Shown piece by piece: positions 1 through 12,100 of a stretch of 64,000 nt of DNA (position 1 is its first letter; each line of letters begins with the position of its first letter). The DNA is from Globodera rostochiensis. Taxonomy: Eukaryota > Nematoda > Chromadorea > Rhabditida > Heteroderidae. Where the stretch lies: assembly GCA_018350325.1 (NCBI GenBank), contig JAEVLN010000022.1, positions 62,001 to 126,000 of the forward strand, read 5' to 3'. The translations under genes and the position numbers were made by a program. The notes under the pieces were generated by a model. The model was given only the letters and a program-made list of their open reading frames with translations, did not search any database and was not told the DNA's origin.

Positions 1-459
1 AAATAAATTCGAAGAGAATGAACGCCCCGGGGGAATTTATTTGTCGGAGGAGGGAAAAGGTTGCGTGACAACGAAAAGCCGTGCCGGTGAAGTCGATGGA
101 TTTGCGCGATTGCCGGAGATAAAAGGCGTTTTGGGAGCCAATCGGAAAAAGCCAAACGGCCCAACCAAACAATATGAAGACAATGGCCCCGGGGGGAGGG
201 ATTTTGGGAAAATCTCACAGAAAATGACGCTTTGGGTACAATTACTTTTAACTCTTTTATTCATTCAATTTTCGCAAGTAAACGAAAGTTCATTCCCATG
301 GGACAAACAATGCAAACTATTAATTATTATTATATATATATAATAAATATTATACATAAAATATATCACAGATTTCGGGTAAATATCGAACTAACAAAAC
401 GGACGGTGGGAAGGGCAAAAGCAAAACAACAAAAGCGTAAAATTGGCGCAACCGATCAG
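1..459. other. Intergenic, no gene seen
   Basis: AT-rich DNA downstream of the minus-strand TMEM268-like gene. Short open frames exist on both strands but show no family signature. A TA-rich microsatellite-like stretch lies near 320-360. Nothing else can be supported. Confidence 0.5.
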
Positions 460-752
460 TACAGTATCATTTGGTCAACAGACTTGGGGAATTGTTACAG
501 TATCATTTGGTCAACAGACTTGGGGAATTGTTACAGTATCATTTGGTCAACAGACTTGGGGAATTGTTACAGTATCATTTGGTCAACAGACTTGGGGAAT
601 TGTTACAGTATCATTTGGTCAACAGACTTGGGGAATTGTTACAGTATCATTTGGTCAACAGACTTGGGGAATTGTTACAGTATCATTTGGTCAACAGACT
701 TGGGGAATTGTTACAGTATCATTTGGTCAACAGACTTGGGAATTGTTACGGT
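460..752. repeat. 36-bp tandem repeat, about 8 copies
   Basis: A 36-bp unit containing ATTTGGTCAACAGACTTGGG is repeated head to tail about eight times with almost no divergence; only the last copy has lost one G. The period is a multiple of three and the unit has no stop in the three forward frames, so long repetitive open frames appear in all of them. Perfect copies mean recent expansion or ongoing homogenisation. No spacers separate the copies. Confidence 0.95.
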
Positions 753-919
753 AAGTGACGGCGTGTAAAATATGCGAATTAATTGGCAAGAAGTCAAAAT
801 AATGATTTTTTCATTCACACGGCAAACATTCGTTCGTACCACGGGGCCAACCGCTTTTGCGGGCCTTTGTGGAAGTGTTCCTAAAACCCTTCGAATTTTA
901 AATTTTCAAAGAATTTTGG

Positions 920-2526
920 TCAAACCGTTGCAACAAATTGGCACAGACAATGGCTCTTGGCGACGTGTCGTGGCAAAAAGTCGGAGACGCCCTCGGAGGG
1001 GCGGGTGGGAAAACGAAGTCGGAGCTGGACGAGGAGTTGGGAGGGATTTTGGAATGCAAAATCTCCGAAAGCTTACCTTAACCAAGCCTTTGATGTAAGC
1101 CTGGGCATAATCCAACATCAATCCCTCCGCTTTGTCGCTATTTTCCATGTCCGAAAGGGAATTATTGGCCCCTGAGGGGCCGTAATTGGCCTGCTGAACC
1201 CGAAGTTGGCGGGCGACGTCCTCCCGACAGCCGTCGAAGTCGTAAAAAACGAAAATTAACTTAAAGACAAATTGAAATGAAAGTGAAAAGGTTTCAAAAA
1301 ACTGACGCCTCTGTCCTGAACTCCGACCAAAATGCGATAAGTCTGAGAGATGGTGTTGACCTCCTTGACCAGGTTCCTCAGGGCCAACACAATCTTAATA
1401 ATTTAATTAAGCAAAGCAATTAAAAGAATTCCGCAAAAATCGGACAAATTTTTGGAGGAGAGCGCAGAATAGAAGGCCGGTGATGAGCATAAACAGCCAA
1501 ACGAATGCAAAAACCATCACCGGAAGGCCCCCTGGGGGGTCAAATGGAAATTTGGGGAATTCAAAGGCCGGCCGGCCAACCCATTGGAGAGGAGGCGAGG
1601 ACGGCCAACAGAATGACGATGGAGAACACCAACCAGACGGGGATCATCCGCGAATAGAACATCGCATAGCTAAGGCGGGACACCAAAAATGAGGGAATTC
1701 GGCAGAAACGGACGGAACCTGACGAAGCGCGAGTCCTTCTCGACTGTCCGGACGATGTTGCTATACGCGTCCGGGGTAAGCTAAAGCAGAAGAATTGGTT
1801 TGGTGGAATTAAAAGTAAAAGAATTACCCGATTTTGGGGATTGGCCAAAACCGGAGGCATTTCCACGCCATCGAAGGTTGGCCGTCTTATCCAAAAGAAA
1901 GGCACATTCTTCGGGTAAACCGTTGTCAGCAACTTTCCGTTCTCTAAAAGATAAAATAATTTATTGTGTTAAATTTAAAACCACAAAAGAATTCAAAATA
2001 AAATTTTTGTTTTCAAAAAATTCATGCGACTTCCAATTAACTTTTGCTTTGAATAACAACACCATTTGGCCAATAAACATTTTCCCTCCCTCCCACCAAC
2101 TCACTCATCTCCTGCTGTTTGCCGCCATCAGTTGAACTGCTAGCCGACGTCGTCCCTGGCGCCACCGTCAAAAGCACTTCGCTGTTGTTTGACTTCCTCG
2201 TCCCCTGCGGGGGCCTTTGGTCCCCTTCACCAGTTGCCCTTTGGTCGTTCTCATTCCCCGCGGGGCTAACATCATTCTGGGACTGAATTGGGTGCAGCTC
2301 ATCCAATTCAACGGGCTCCAACAGCGCTAAGATTTATAGTTAAGAAAGAGACTGAATCCCCTCAATTTGAGCTCCAACATTCGTCACCTGTCGGGGGCTG
2401 TTGCTTAGCCACAGTTTGGAACGCCTGGAGTGGATCGTCGCCCGAAGGGACGCTGAACGCCGTCCAATGTCTGTGGCCGTTGTTGCCCAAGGCACTTGCC
2501 TTCCCGTCCCCAATAGCGTTGTCCAT
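920..2526 (-). CDS. TMEM268: TMEM268 homologue, two-pass membrane protein
   Basis: Joined exons on the minus strand give a protein resembling animal TMEM268 along its length. In order: a low-complexity N-terminus; NGKLLTTVYP; LTPDAYSNIVRTVEKDSRFV; two hydrophobic segments (about 1640-1690 and 1470-1520) forming a hairpin; then LRNLVKEVNTISQTYRILVG; FVFYDFDGCRED; and a C-terminal CLCQFV close to the CPCQL of the human protein. Introns are about 45 bp. The first clear ATG is at 2526; the open frame extends upstream to about 2559 without an ATG and follows an AG, so either a trans-spliced 5' UTR or a missed exon precedes it. The molecular function of the family is not settled; I infer only a membrane location. 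Confidence 0.7.
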
Positions 2527-4255
2527 TACTCTCAGCCAATTAATCAACCGATCGCTCACTCTGATCAGCAGTGATCATTCATTTCTTCAGGTCAAAGTTT
2601 TTTATTTTGGTAGGTGATTTGATGGATGTTCTATTTATGCCAATAAAAGTCCCAAGCCTTTGTCAGACCAGACTTGAGTTCGTCACTCCAATACCATTTG
2701 CGTCAAAAACAAACTGACGTGTCAATTCGTTGCTTAAAAATAAATGAATAAGAAAATGTCAACAAAAAACAAATAGAGAGAATTGAAATAATTAATAAAG
2801 GAAAAAGGAATTGTGACGACAAAACTGCTCCAATCAATCCTCGAAATGGAAGAATTGGGGGAGAGGGGGGGGACGACACAGAGAAAAGACTGATCGAACT
2901 GAAAAGGTTTAATTCCTACGAGATGGATGGGGAGGGAGGCGAAGAAAAGAAAGAAGGTCAGTAGTGGGGAGATACATATCATCACCCCTCGGGGGGGGGG
3001 GGGCGCCACGGGTAAACGCACCGCCGGAGGGGCTGGGGGGGGGCCATGCGCCTCCGAAGAGGTCGCTCCAATCGATGGATATCCCCCCGTCCTTTTCTCT
3101 CCAATCTGCGCGAACAATGGCGACGAAGTCCATTCCACCGCCAAATGTCCCCCCCCCCCCCTCTTCCAATAGTTTCTTTCTTCGCTTCCATTGGGACACT
3201 GAAAGTGACCCCTGCTATGAAAACACCCATAAATGCAAGGAATTCAACGATAATTCAGCCGTCCTATGCGCCTCCCGTAAGACGAAATCATACAAAACAT
3301 CTGAACGTATATATTTAACTACTAATTGACAGTTTAAGACAAGCCCTTCTTAATTGTCTTTTTAATAAAATTCGTCAGAAAAGGAAGGCGCCATTCGTTT
3401 AATACACTTATGTCGTTTTGGCTCACAGCACGAAAAAGAACAACAAGAAGATGAACACCAATAAAAAACTTTTGTCAAAAAGGGAATAAATAATCTGTTG
3501 TCCTCAAACAAAACAGAGACGTAGCCACTGGGAGGGGGGTTTAAAAACATATTCCCCCAATTAAAAGCAAAAATTTTTCGAAAAAGGGATTAACCTTTTT
3601 ATATGCTTAAAGATGCAACAAACAATTTCGGTTGCCGCATCCCTTTTGGGTAACCCGGGTAACCCCACATCCGAAAATATTTAAAATATTTGCTACGTCC
3701 CTACCCTATAAAAGGTGTAAAAGAATTACAATAGAAAATATAATTGTCCGATTTAACAAACAAAGAAAGAAATGAATGAATGAATAGTAAGGGAAGTTGG
3801 AGACAATTTGTGTTCCTCTCGACCATCAAATCGTCCGTCCGCCCGTCCGTCCAATTTCCATCGCATCGCATTCAATACCGATCCTGTTGGTGTTTTAATT
3901 ATTGTCTCATTTAGTTAATATTATTTTATTAAAATCGAAATTGAAAAAGCCTCGGCAACAAATAAAGGCCTAACGGCAAAAAAGAGCCAACTGAAGAAGG
4001 GGAAAGCAAAAGAAAGTCAGAAAGGAAGCAAAAAAAGAGCGACGAAACACAAAATCAACCAAAAACCAAAAGCAAATAAATATTCAAAAGGCTTACATAT
4101 CTCAACTTTTTGCTGGAGTTTTCTAAACAAATGCACGCGTAAAATGTTAGTTTTATTATTATTGTATGTTTTTTAAACGTTTATTTAGCTCAATCGCCAT
4201 TAAATTAAATTCTCAATTCGTTTGATTAGAACTTTTTGTCAATTGCCTATTGAAA
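2527..4255. other. Intergenic, G/C-run rich
   Basis: Spacer between the TMEM268-like gene and the 3' end of the ArfGAP gene. It holds G12 (2990-3002) and C10 runs, and proline- or glycine-rich open frames that come from these runs. No exon series with conserved content was found. 3' UTR and promoter sequence must lie here but I could not place sites. Confidence 0.5.
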
Positions 4256-6921
4256 TCATTTTGCTGGTTGAAAATAAAACACTACCGACAGATACGAGCT
4301 GACAGAGCTGGACAAACCGGACAGCTTTTCCGTCACTTTGCTCACCCCCTAAAGGGATTCAAAAAAAGTTACAGTTTCAAACTGTGAAAAATCATTCAAG
4401 AATTTTAATTTTTCACCTAATCGTCGCTTCGACCTGGTTTACCCATTCAAATAACATCAATTTTACGGTATTTGGTCAACTACAAGAAAAGGTTATCATC
4501 TAAACATGGTGGCGGGGGGGGGGGGGAAAGTACCCTCTGTCGTTCACCTGCATCACGGAGTCTTTGATGTCGCTCATTTCCGGCACATGCTCTTGCCAAG
4601 TGGAACTCCGTTGCTGTTGCTCTTTTTCCCCGAAAAGGTCGGCACTTCCGATCCCCTGACTTCCCTCGAATTTGCTCAAATTAGCCTTAGTGTCCATCTT
4701 CAAATTTAAAACTATTCAATTGGACATAACAAAAATTCCCACGTCCATTTCGGCGGTTCGACCAAAGTACTGGTCCGAACTGATCGCTTTGGCTTTGCCA
4801 AACTTCTTAAACGAGTCGACGCCGCCCTCGTTACTATTCGAAGTCGCGGAGCTGGGAGTATTAATCACAGGCACTTTTGTCGATTTTCTGAAATTGCCAA
4901 AACGTTTTGGGCAAATGCCAGAGAGTTGAAAAAGAGAATCGTAAGTGTTTAGTCTTTCACAATGCTTCAAATTCAATAAATCTGTGAATTTGTCAGACCC
5001 CCCAATTTCTGCTTCAAATTCAATAAATCTGTGAATTTGTCAAACCCCCCAATTTCCAACTCTATCCGGTATTCTCAGCTACTCCTTCCCCACCCCTTCC
5101 CCAAAAAAATTTCAGCACGTTTCCGTTCTTCGCATCGTGTCCCACGCATCGAAGAATTCTTCTTTGGACTCGCTTTTTGCTGCACCTTTCAATGACGACA
5201 AATCATCCAAACCGGCACCTCCAAACTTCTTTATCAATCTGAAGCAAATTCGATTAGAAAAAACGAAATTCCGTCCTCCTCTAACTATTGGAAAAAGTGA
5301 GAGAAGAGACAAAGTCCGGAACAACCTTTCGTCATCGACCATCTCCCACTCAATGTCCACATCCTTTTCCCGTGTGCTTTTCTTGTCCATGCCCTTGGCC
5401 ACTGAAGATTCCTCTTGTTGTATTGTCCGAATTCCGCTGGTGATGGAGTGCAAAGCGATCGATCGGTTGTTTTGGCTGCCTATCATGCCAAGTCCAAGCC
5501 GATCCAACTGATCGGGCTTCTTTGGGTCCATCGTTTTTGTTGCTTCGTTCTTAAAATTTAGAGAAATTAGGAAAATAATTTACTGTAAATGAGACGATTA
5601 TTTTTAGAATTATTTAAACAGGTCAATTCGGGATTTGGCACCTGTTTCCGTTCGACTTCCTGCATCAAAAATTTGGACGAGAGCGATTGCGTCAATTGGG
5701 TCGTCTCCGCGGTGGGTTTTGTCTCCTCGCGCATTCTGAACCGTTCCATGTCGAATTCGTTCGCTTTTTGCTCAACGTCCGTGAAGTTCTAAAGAATTTT
5801 CGTTCATCCAAACCCCTCTAAAAATCAAACCATTTTGATCTTTTGCGCTCCCAAACTGCCGCCCTTCTTCTGACCCAACTAAAAGCAATTGCAATTATTG
5901 TCAATTTATATGTCCGTGACAATTCAATGAATGCACCGTTATTTTTTTGGCCTTTTGGACGGGGGCGTGGGGAATCTCTGCAAAAATGGTGAATTACAGC
6001 GCCAACATTCAATTGGTACCGACCGGCAAGTGACGCTTCTTTTACGGCCTCACTGATTATTTCGACGGCACTTTCTTCGTTTTGGTGGGTTCCGAAGAAT
6101 TCGGATTCAGTCGAATCTGCCGAAAATAAAAGTTTACCAAAATTTAAGAACTTTGATAGAGCGAAACAGCAAAATTCGATAAACACAGAATTTACAAATT
6201 ACAGAAACATAAAGAATTTTTGAAAGAAATCATTTACCCTTCCGCTGTGACGACAATTGTTCCTTTAAATCGTCAACAAATAGTTTATTCCCCGTTTGTT
6301 GTTGAGCTTTTGCAGCCAAGTCGGTGATGCGAAACTGAAACCTTTTTCTTCAAACAAAAAAACATTTGCAATCGCTCACTTTATACATTGAAGCGGCTTT
6401 GCTGTGGTATTTGACCTGCGCATCGTTCGATTCGCACCCGTGCTGCTTGAAGAATTGGACCTGAATTTACTCTTTTTATGATAAAACATTTTAAGCGTCG
6501 AATGCTTCACCGCATTTGCATTTCCTCCGATTTGCATTGCTCTAAATTTTTTGGGTAAAATATGAATAATTCAGAATTTCGAACCGAAGCTGTATCCATG
6601 ACCTGAAAAAGAGTGTAAATTGGTGCAAAAATGCGTCAACTCTTCCCAAACCAGTTGGTGTCCAAGTTTGTGGAACGAACGAACGACAGATGGACACCGA
6701 GGTTTCGATGAACGGACGAACAGTCAATACAAATGAAGACCCCGTAAGTGATCGAAGACCAGGTCGGATTCCGCGCGCCACAGTCAAAACAAACCTTACA
6801 TTGAAAATAATCAGAACGAATTCGAGGACATTGAAACTTTATTGGACGGGTTGGCGCGAAGTCGCTTGAAGATTGTCTCAATATCCGATGGCATCGGAGT
6901 GACGACTAATTCTTCCGCCAT
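4256..6921 (-). CDS. ArfGAP2/3-type Arf GTPase-activating protein
   Basis: Stimulates GTP hydrolysis on Arf1 during COPI vesicle coat cycling at the Golgi (family knowledge). The first exon (ATG at 6921) encodes MAEELVV...[10 protein letters not shown] and splices over 43 bp to the zinc finger [12 protein letters not shown]...[14 protein letters not shown], the CX2CX16CX2C ArfGAP signature, with the catalytic arginine region [13 protein letters not shown]. Next come [15 protein letters not shown] and a basic linker. The C-terminal half carries the ArfGAP2/3-specific blocks [27 protein letters not shown] and MSDIKDSV, and a last exon [21 protein letters not shown] ending at 4256. About ten exons. 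The orthologue class (Glo3/ArfGAP2/3 rather than ArfGAP1) is clear from the C-terminal repeats. Confidence 0.92.
4964..5058. repeat. 47-bp tandem duplication in ArfGAP intron
   Basis: The sequence TGCTTCAAATTCAATAAATC plus its continuation to CCCCCCAATTTC occurs twice in tandem with one or two differences, inside an intron of the ArfGAP gene. Confidence 0.9.
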
Positions 6922-7318
6922 TAATGTACAGATTATTTTCTAATATTGAATATTCTGCTCCTTTAATTAAATCCGTCAAAAGTCAGTCCGATTAACAAAT
7001 AAACTATTTGAATGCACAACTTCTAAAAGCAAACAGGCTTTTATTCCATCGCAGAAACAGACTGAAAAGCCCCATCAATCCAAAGTAACCACCACCCACC
7101 ACCATCACACAATTGCAATTCATAATTTCTTCCAGCAAAGTTGTCAAACAATCGTTGCAATAAATTTTTTTTAGAATGATTGAAACCAGCCAACGGCGTA
7201 AAAGACAAAAATTAAACCAATAGGTTATACGAAATCTTTTATTCAATGCAAATACAATACAACCGACAAAATGGAATTTGATGGAATATTTATGAGAACC
7301 CATGGAAATTTAGTCAAC
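6922..7318. other. Spacer between TBCB and ArfGAP genes
   Basis: About 400 bp between two minus-strand genes. It must contain the TBCB 3' end and the ArfGAP 5' region. No coding pattern; no clear promoter motif. Confidence 0.5.
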
Positions 7319-8811
7319 TCAAATCTCTTCTATCTCCATTTGTTTTCCATTGCTATCGTTGGCAGATTGTTCGACGTCATCCAAAACTTTTACTATTGCT
7401 CGGGCTTGCACAAATCCGCCATGTGCGGCTTCACAGCAGAAATATCTGAAACATGTGAAATCTACAAGAATTGTGTTGCATTTACCGGTGTCCGTCCAGA
7501 GATCCGTCGTTTTTACCAGTGGCCTCGTCATAAATTACGCCAACCCATTGAGTATTTCCCGGATTTTGCCCGAAATGGGTGGGACCGACAAATGCAATTT
7601 GGGCATCCCGCAGAGACTGGTCTCTAACTTGGACCACACAACGCTTGCCAGGCTGAACACATCAAACTAAAACGTTTTAACCACGCACGGGTCACCGAAT
7701 ATAAATAATCCTCCTTTAAATTGGGTTAGATCCAACCTTTCCTCTAAACATTATACAGAAAGAAAAATTGTTCGACCTTAGCTTTTATTATTACTTAGCT
7801 AACAATTACCCGAATTTTATCCGGCACTCTCTGCTCTCGTCCATTGCCTTGAGTTTAAATAAATTTAAAAAAACAGACAGCCATGGGGGTATTTAGTATT
7901 TATCCGGGGTAAAGACCACTCAGAATTCGGCAGTGGGAAAATGTCCCCCCTTTTTCAATGATAAAATATATTTTTCCGCAAACTTTTTAAATTCATAGCT
8001 TGGATAAGAATACTTTTTAAATTTCATCTTTGATTTAAATAGGAAAGAAACATTTTTGGAAGAAGGATAGCGCTAAAGGAACTGCACGCACCATCGGTTG
8101 TTGATGTCGACGTAGTCTCCAAGAGTTCCTGTTTCCATTTCCGGGCCGTATCTAAACTGAGGACTAAAAAGTACATCACCCACCAGAAGTTGATGATAAA
8201 TGTTATTTCCAAAAAAAATTCTTCGGTCCCCCGTTTCCTCCCACAATGGAAAAGAAAAATGGGATGTTTTTTAAAATTTATTTTTTTAAAGTTTAATGGG
8301 GCCCACAAACTACACTATTACCGTTATACCTTTCCTATTCGCATATTTGTCTTCGGGAATCGCATAAAATGTTTGAGCATCTCCAGACGGGACATCATTC
8401 GTCTCATTGTTATCATGAACGTGCACAATGCATTGATCTTGAACTCCCAACTGGTGAGAAAATTGTTTTAAAAGAATAAAAGTCTATTGCATTTACTTCC
8501 TCCAAAGTACGATCATCGCCGATCAGTTCAGCGATAAATTTCCCATCGGATGAACGCAACTCCATCTTCATATCAGCCGTATAAACGCCTACCACAAGCT
8601 CCAACTTTATCTATAAAACTAAGCTTTAAACTCACTATCAGTGATTTATGCTTACAATTAGGTACTTTTTGGATCGTTCTATACGAAGGTTGTGAATCAC
8701 TACAAAAAAAGTTCTGTTTCTTACCTTGAATTCAACCAAAGCCATTGTTGCAGGATATCGCACCAAGTACGGAAATTCCGTTTTGTTTGTTGAAATTGAC
8801 AAATTGAGCAT
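7319..8811 (-). CDS. TBCB: Tubulin-folding cofactor B
   Basis: Cofactor B binds alpha-tubulin after CCT and, with TBCE, feeds it into heterodimer assembly in the cytosol (family knowledge). Exon 1 (ATG 8811) begins the ubiquitin-like domain (MLNLSISTN...VEFK); exon 2 (8497-8610) gives IKLELVVGVYTADMKMEL. The next exon includes LGVQDQCIVHV and FYAIPEDKYANRK, followed by DTARKWKQELLE, matching the family linker. The C-terminal CAP-Gly domain reads PGKRCVVQ...FVGPTHFG...WVGVIYDEATGKNDGS...YFCCEAAHGGFV, with the core GKNDGS groove motif. The protein ends in MEIEEI, close to the -DEI tail of vertebrate TBCB. An earlier ATG at 8853 is in frame but lacks family similarity. Confidence 0.9.
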
Positions 8812-9145
8812 TGTATTTGTTAAATAAGCTTTAAAATACAATTGTTTTAACACATTTAAGGGGCTTCTACATAAACCTTCGGTATTTAAGGATTTTCTTG
8901 CAATAAGCAGTCCGATTCTCCCAATACTGTCTCAAATGAAAAAATCACACCAAGAACGGCGAAATTCTAAAATTCTGGGAAAAAAAGTTTATTTTGAAGA
9001 AAGAAACACAACGAATCCCTTCAATTATTTTTAGCGGGAAATACCAATGTTTCGAATTCAAATATGCCCGCTTCTCGTTCGGTAACGGACCTGGAAATAT
9101 TGAATCTTTCTTGCTAAAGAGCAGCTCTTTTCTTACTTTACTAAA
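8812..9145. other. Divergent promoter region TBCB / DP
   Basis: 334 bp between the divergent starts of TBCB (minus) and the DP gene (plus). No coding signal. It presumably holds both promoters; no motif could be assigned. Confidence 0.5.
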
Positions 9146-12100
9146 ATGCGTCGAACTGAAGCCTCTGCACATTTTCGTTGTCAGCCGTCTGGCGCTGCAT
9201 TTTTCGCAGCTCCTCCCATGGCTGGTTGTCAGCAACGAGCAATTGTACCTGAACAGCCTAATCAGCAATTACAGCAACAGCCGTACAGTATAAAACGCGC
9301 CCGATATGATCACGACTTTCACAGCAATTCGTACCACGGAGGACAGTCGGTAATCTTAAAGAACATTGGTCCCGATTTTTTTTTTTTAATGGAGGTTTTA
9401 AGCAATTCTGAGAAGTACTCGGGGGTTATCGAGGTCGCTGATTACGAATATGACATCAGATTTGTCATATGACATCATCTAATACATGATTTCAACATCT
9501 AAGATTTTTTGAGAAAAAATTTTTTTTTTCCGTTTAAAAAAAGCAACAAATGCTTTGAAAACTATGAGAAAATGCGACAAAAGTGCATGAAAAATAAAGC
9601 AAATGCTCTAAACATTAACAACATAAAATTGTGAAATCTGATCAAAAATATTGTCAAAAGCAGCAAGCGTCTTTTTCCCGCTGTTCAATTAGCCAGCGGC
9701 TACAGATGTCCCGGAAAAACCCATTCCATTCAACGAGCATTTGCTCTGACATCCTAAGAATTTGCTTCTGCGTATGAATTGGGAGGCCTTAAATGTAATT
9801 TTCCCCAAACCACTCTTTTTAAATAAACTCAATGCCCAACAGTATCCTAGCATCAGTCCTTTGCGCAGTTCGAAATGCGCATTTTCAAAAAAAGATCCCG
9901 CCCGAATTGAAATCTTCTGTCCTTTGTGGGTTGGGCAACGCCATTGGTATCCATCATACACAAAGGTCGCATTTTTGACCTGCGTCATGCGCCTCCGGCA
10001 CCCATTACGACCACAAATCGGGGCAATTTGCCGCAAAAGTCCGCGATTACGCATATAAGCAATTGTATGTTCAATGGAGGAGAATTGTTCGCAAAACGCA
10101 AAGATATCCATGTTAATATTAGTTAGAAGATGATAGAATATGTTAGCTGAAACAGTTGAAACGGAAAAAAAAATTTTTTCTCAAAAAATCTTAGATGTTG
10201 AAATCATGTATTAGATGATGTCATATGACAAATCTGATGTCATATTCGTAATCAGCGACCTCGATAACCCCCGAGTACTTCTCAGAATTGCTTAAAACCT
10301 CCATTAAAAAAAAAAAAATCGGGACCAATGTTCTTTAAGATTACCGGACAGTCGCAGCAACTCCAAAGACCGCGCTTTGACCAGACATCGCCGTCGTCTG
10401 CTCAGCCAATGCGCGCTTTCCAGATTCGCCATCGTTCAACGGATAAAACGCGTGGGTTGCGCCATTTCGCGCACAAAGTGTGCGAGAAGGTGAAGCAAAA
10501 AGTGCAGACAAACTACAACGAGGTGGCGGAAGAATTGGTCACCGAGTATTTCGACCATCTTTCTGAAGTTCCAACAGATCCGGTAAATGATTAATTTAAT
10601 TACTACATAGGCAAACAAAAGCGACGCCTTCAGGAAAAATTGCAATATGACACGAGAAACATTCGTCGCCGTGTTTATGATGCGCTTAATGTGTTGATGG
10701 CGATGAATATAATTGAAAAGGAGAAGAAGGAAATCCGTTGGGTGGGTTTGCCGACTTCATCGTTGGCTGAGTGCCGTAGACTTGAGGAAGAAAAGGCAAA
10801 AGATTTTTCTGAAATGAAATCCAATCATTTCTTAATTTAGGCACAACGACAGGAGCGAATTCGTCAAAAGACGGAGCAGCTTCAGGAACTCATTGTGCAG
10901 GTTTATAATGCTTAATTATACAGTTTATTTCTTGGAAAAACTTCATTTTTCGAGTTTTATAATGGATTTAAAAGACATAATTTTAGTTGGTCTCTTATAA
11001 ATCGTTGGTGCAACGCAATCGAGAGCGGGAGCGTTTGCATGGCCGACCGTTGGATTCGTCGATTCTTTACCTTCCATACATTATTGTTAGCACCAACAAG
11101 AAGACTGTTGTCGAGTGTGCCATTGCCCCCGATAAGTGTGTTGTTTTTTAGAAAACTAATTATTATATGAATATAAATGAAAATTTAGGTCCGAATATTG
11201 GTTTAATTTTGATAGTCCGTTTGAAATTCATGACGACATTGAGGTGCTGAAACGGCTTGGACTCGCCTACGGAATTGTTAGTGATTTGTTGAAGTGTTTT
11301 CAACTCTAGACAAATTGATTTCAAGGATCGTGGGGAAGCTGATCCTGCCTATGTTCCACATATCAAGGTTTGAAACTTGATGATAAAATTACTTTGCATT
11401 CTTCAATAGTTTTTTTGTCTCACAAAACTTAACTGTTAATTTGTTAGGCATGTCTCCCACCGGCTCTTAGGGATTATGTGGATCAAATCCTTGAAGGTAT
11501 ATTTCTTTTTCCTATATTAACGTTCAGGCCCGTAACCAGAAAATTTTCGGGGTGGGGGTGGATAAGAATCAGCCAAAAAAAAAATGGGGTTTTTTTCTCA
11601 TTCACACAAAAAGTCCCCTCGTGTTTTTTTTCTTTATCCGTAATTCCCCCCCACCCCCGGTTACGGACCTGTGGACTTTAAGACTATATAATTGACCTTA
11701 AGGGGCATTAAATTTGCAACCGATTGAAAAACAACGCGAAACATTGCCATCTTCTCGGGAATTAGAACAGTTTGACAAAAGGTGCCGATAGCGTTCGTTT
11801 AAAAGAAAATGGAATTTTAGGTCGGCGGTCAAATTAGATCCCAATACTGGGGCTGTGAGCCGAAAAACGCCCAATGAGTCAATTGTTGTCCGCGCCACTC
11901 GCGCTAATTTGAGCGGAATAGCGCCTAGCGAAGACGGCGGACCGATGGGCAGTTTTTTAGGGCCGGTTACGTTGACTGCAGCCACTAAAAGCTCTTTGCA
12001 TCAGCAAAATGTCATCGAAACGGCACGCCCTGTCGCGCGCTATGCCGTCATTCCACGTCCGATCAGTGCTGTAGGCTTCTTGTTTTTGTTTTTCAATTAT

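Larger units (their letters stand above)
9349..10345. mobile_element. Merlin-type DNA transposon inside the DP gene
   Basis: A 997-bp element with 187-bp terminal inverted repeats that are identical except for T-run lengths. Its termini start GGTAATCTTAAAGAAC, and it is flanked by the 8-bp direct repeat GGACAGTC (9341-9348 and 10346-10353). An 8-9 bp target duplication and GG-starting termini, with an internal minus-strand frame resembling the N-terminal part of an IS1016/ISXO2-like transposase, fit the Merlin superfamily. It sits within coding sequence: the codons before and after join in frame if it and one target copy are removed. The left terminus gives a splice donor (G|GTAATC) and the right terminus an acceptor (TTCTTTAAG|ATTACC), so it may be removed as an intron (9350-10339). 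Confidence 0.9.

Noticed and set aside
460..752. CRISPR array
   Set aside because: The 36-bp units abut directly with no unique spacers, and the window is eukaryotic. It is a plain tandem repeat.
2734..3329. Possible gene with Gly/Pro-rich frames on both strands
   Set aside because: The frames depend on G12 and C10 runs; no splice-consistent conserved segment was found.
9146..9472. Separate short gene ending inside the transposon
   Set aside because: The part before the transposon joins in frame to the DP DNA-binding exon; the stop at 9472 lies within the element.
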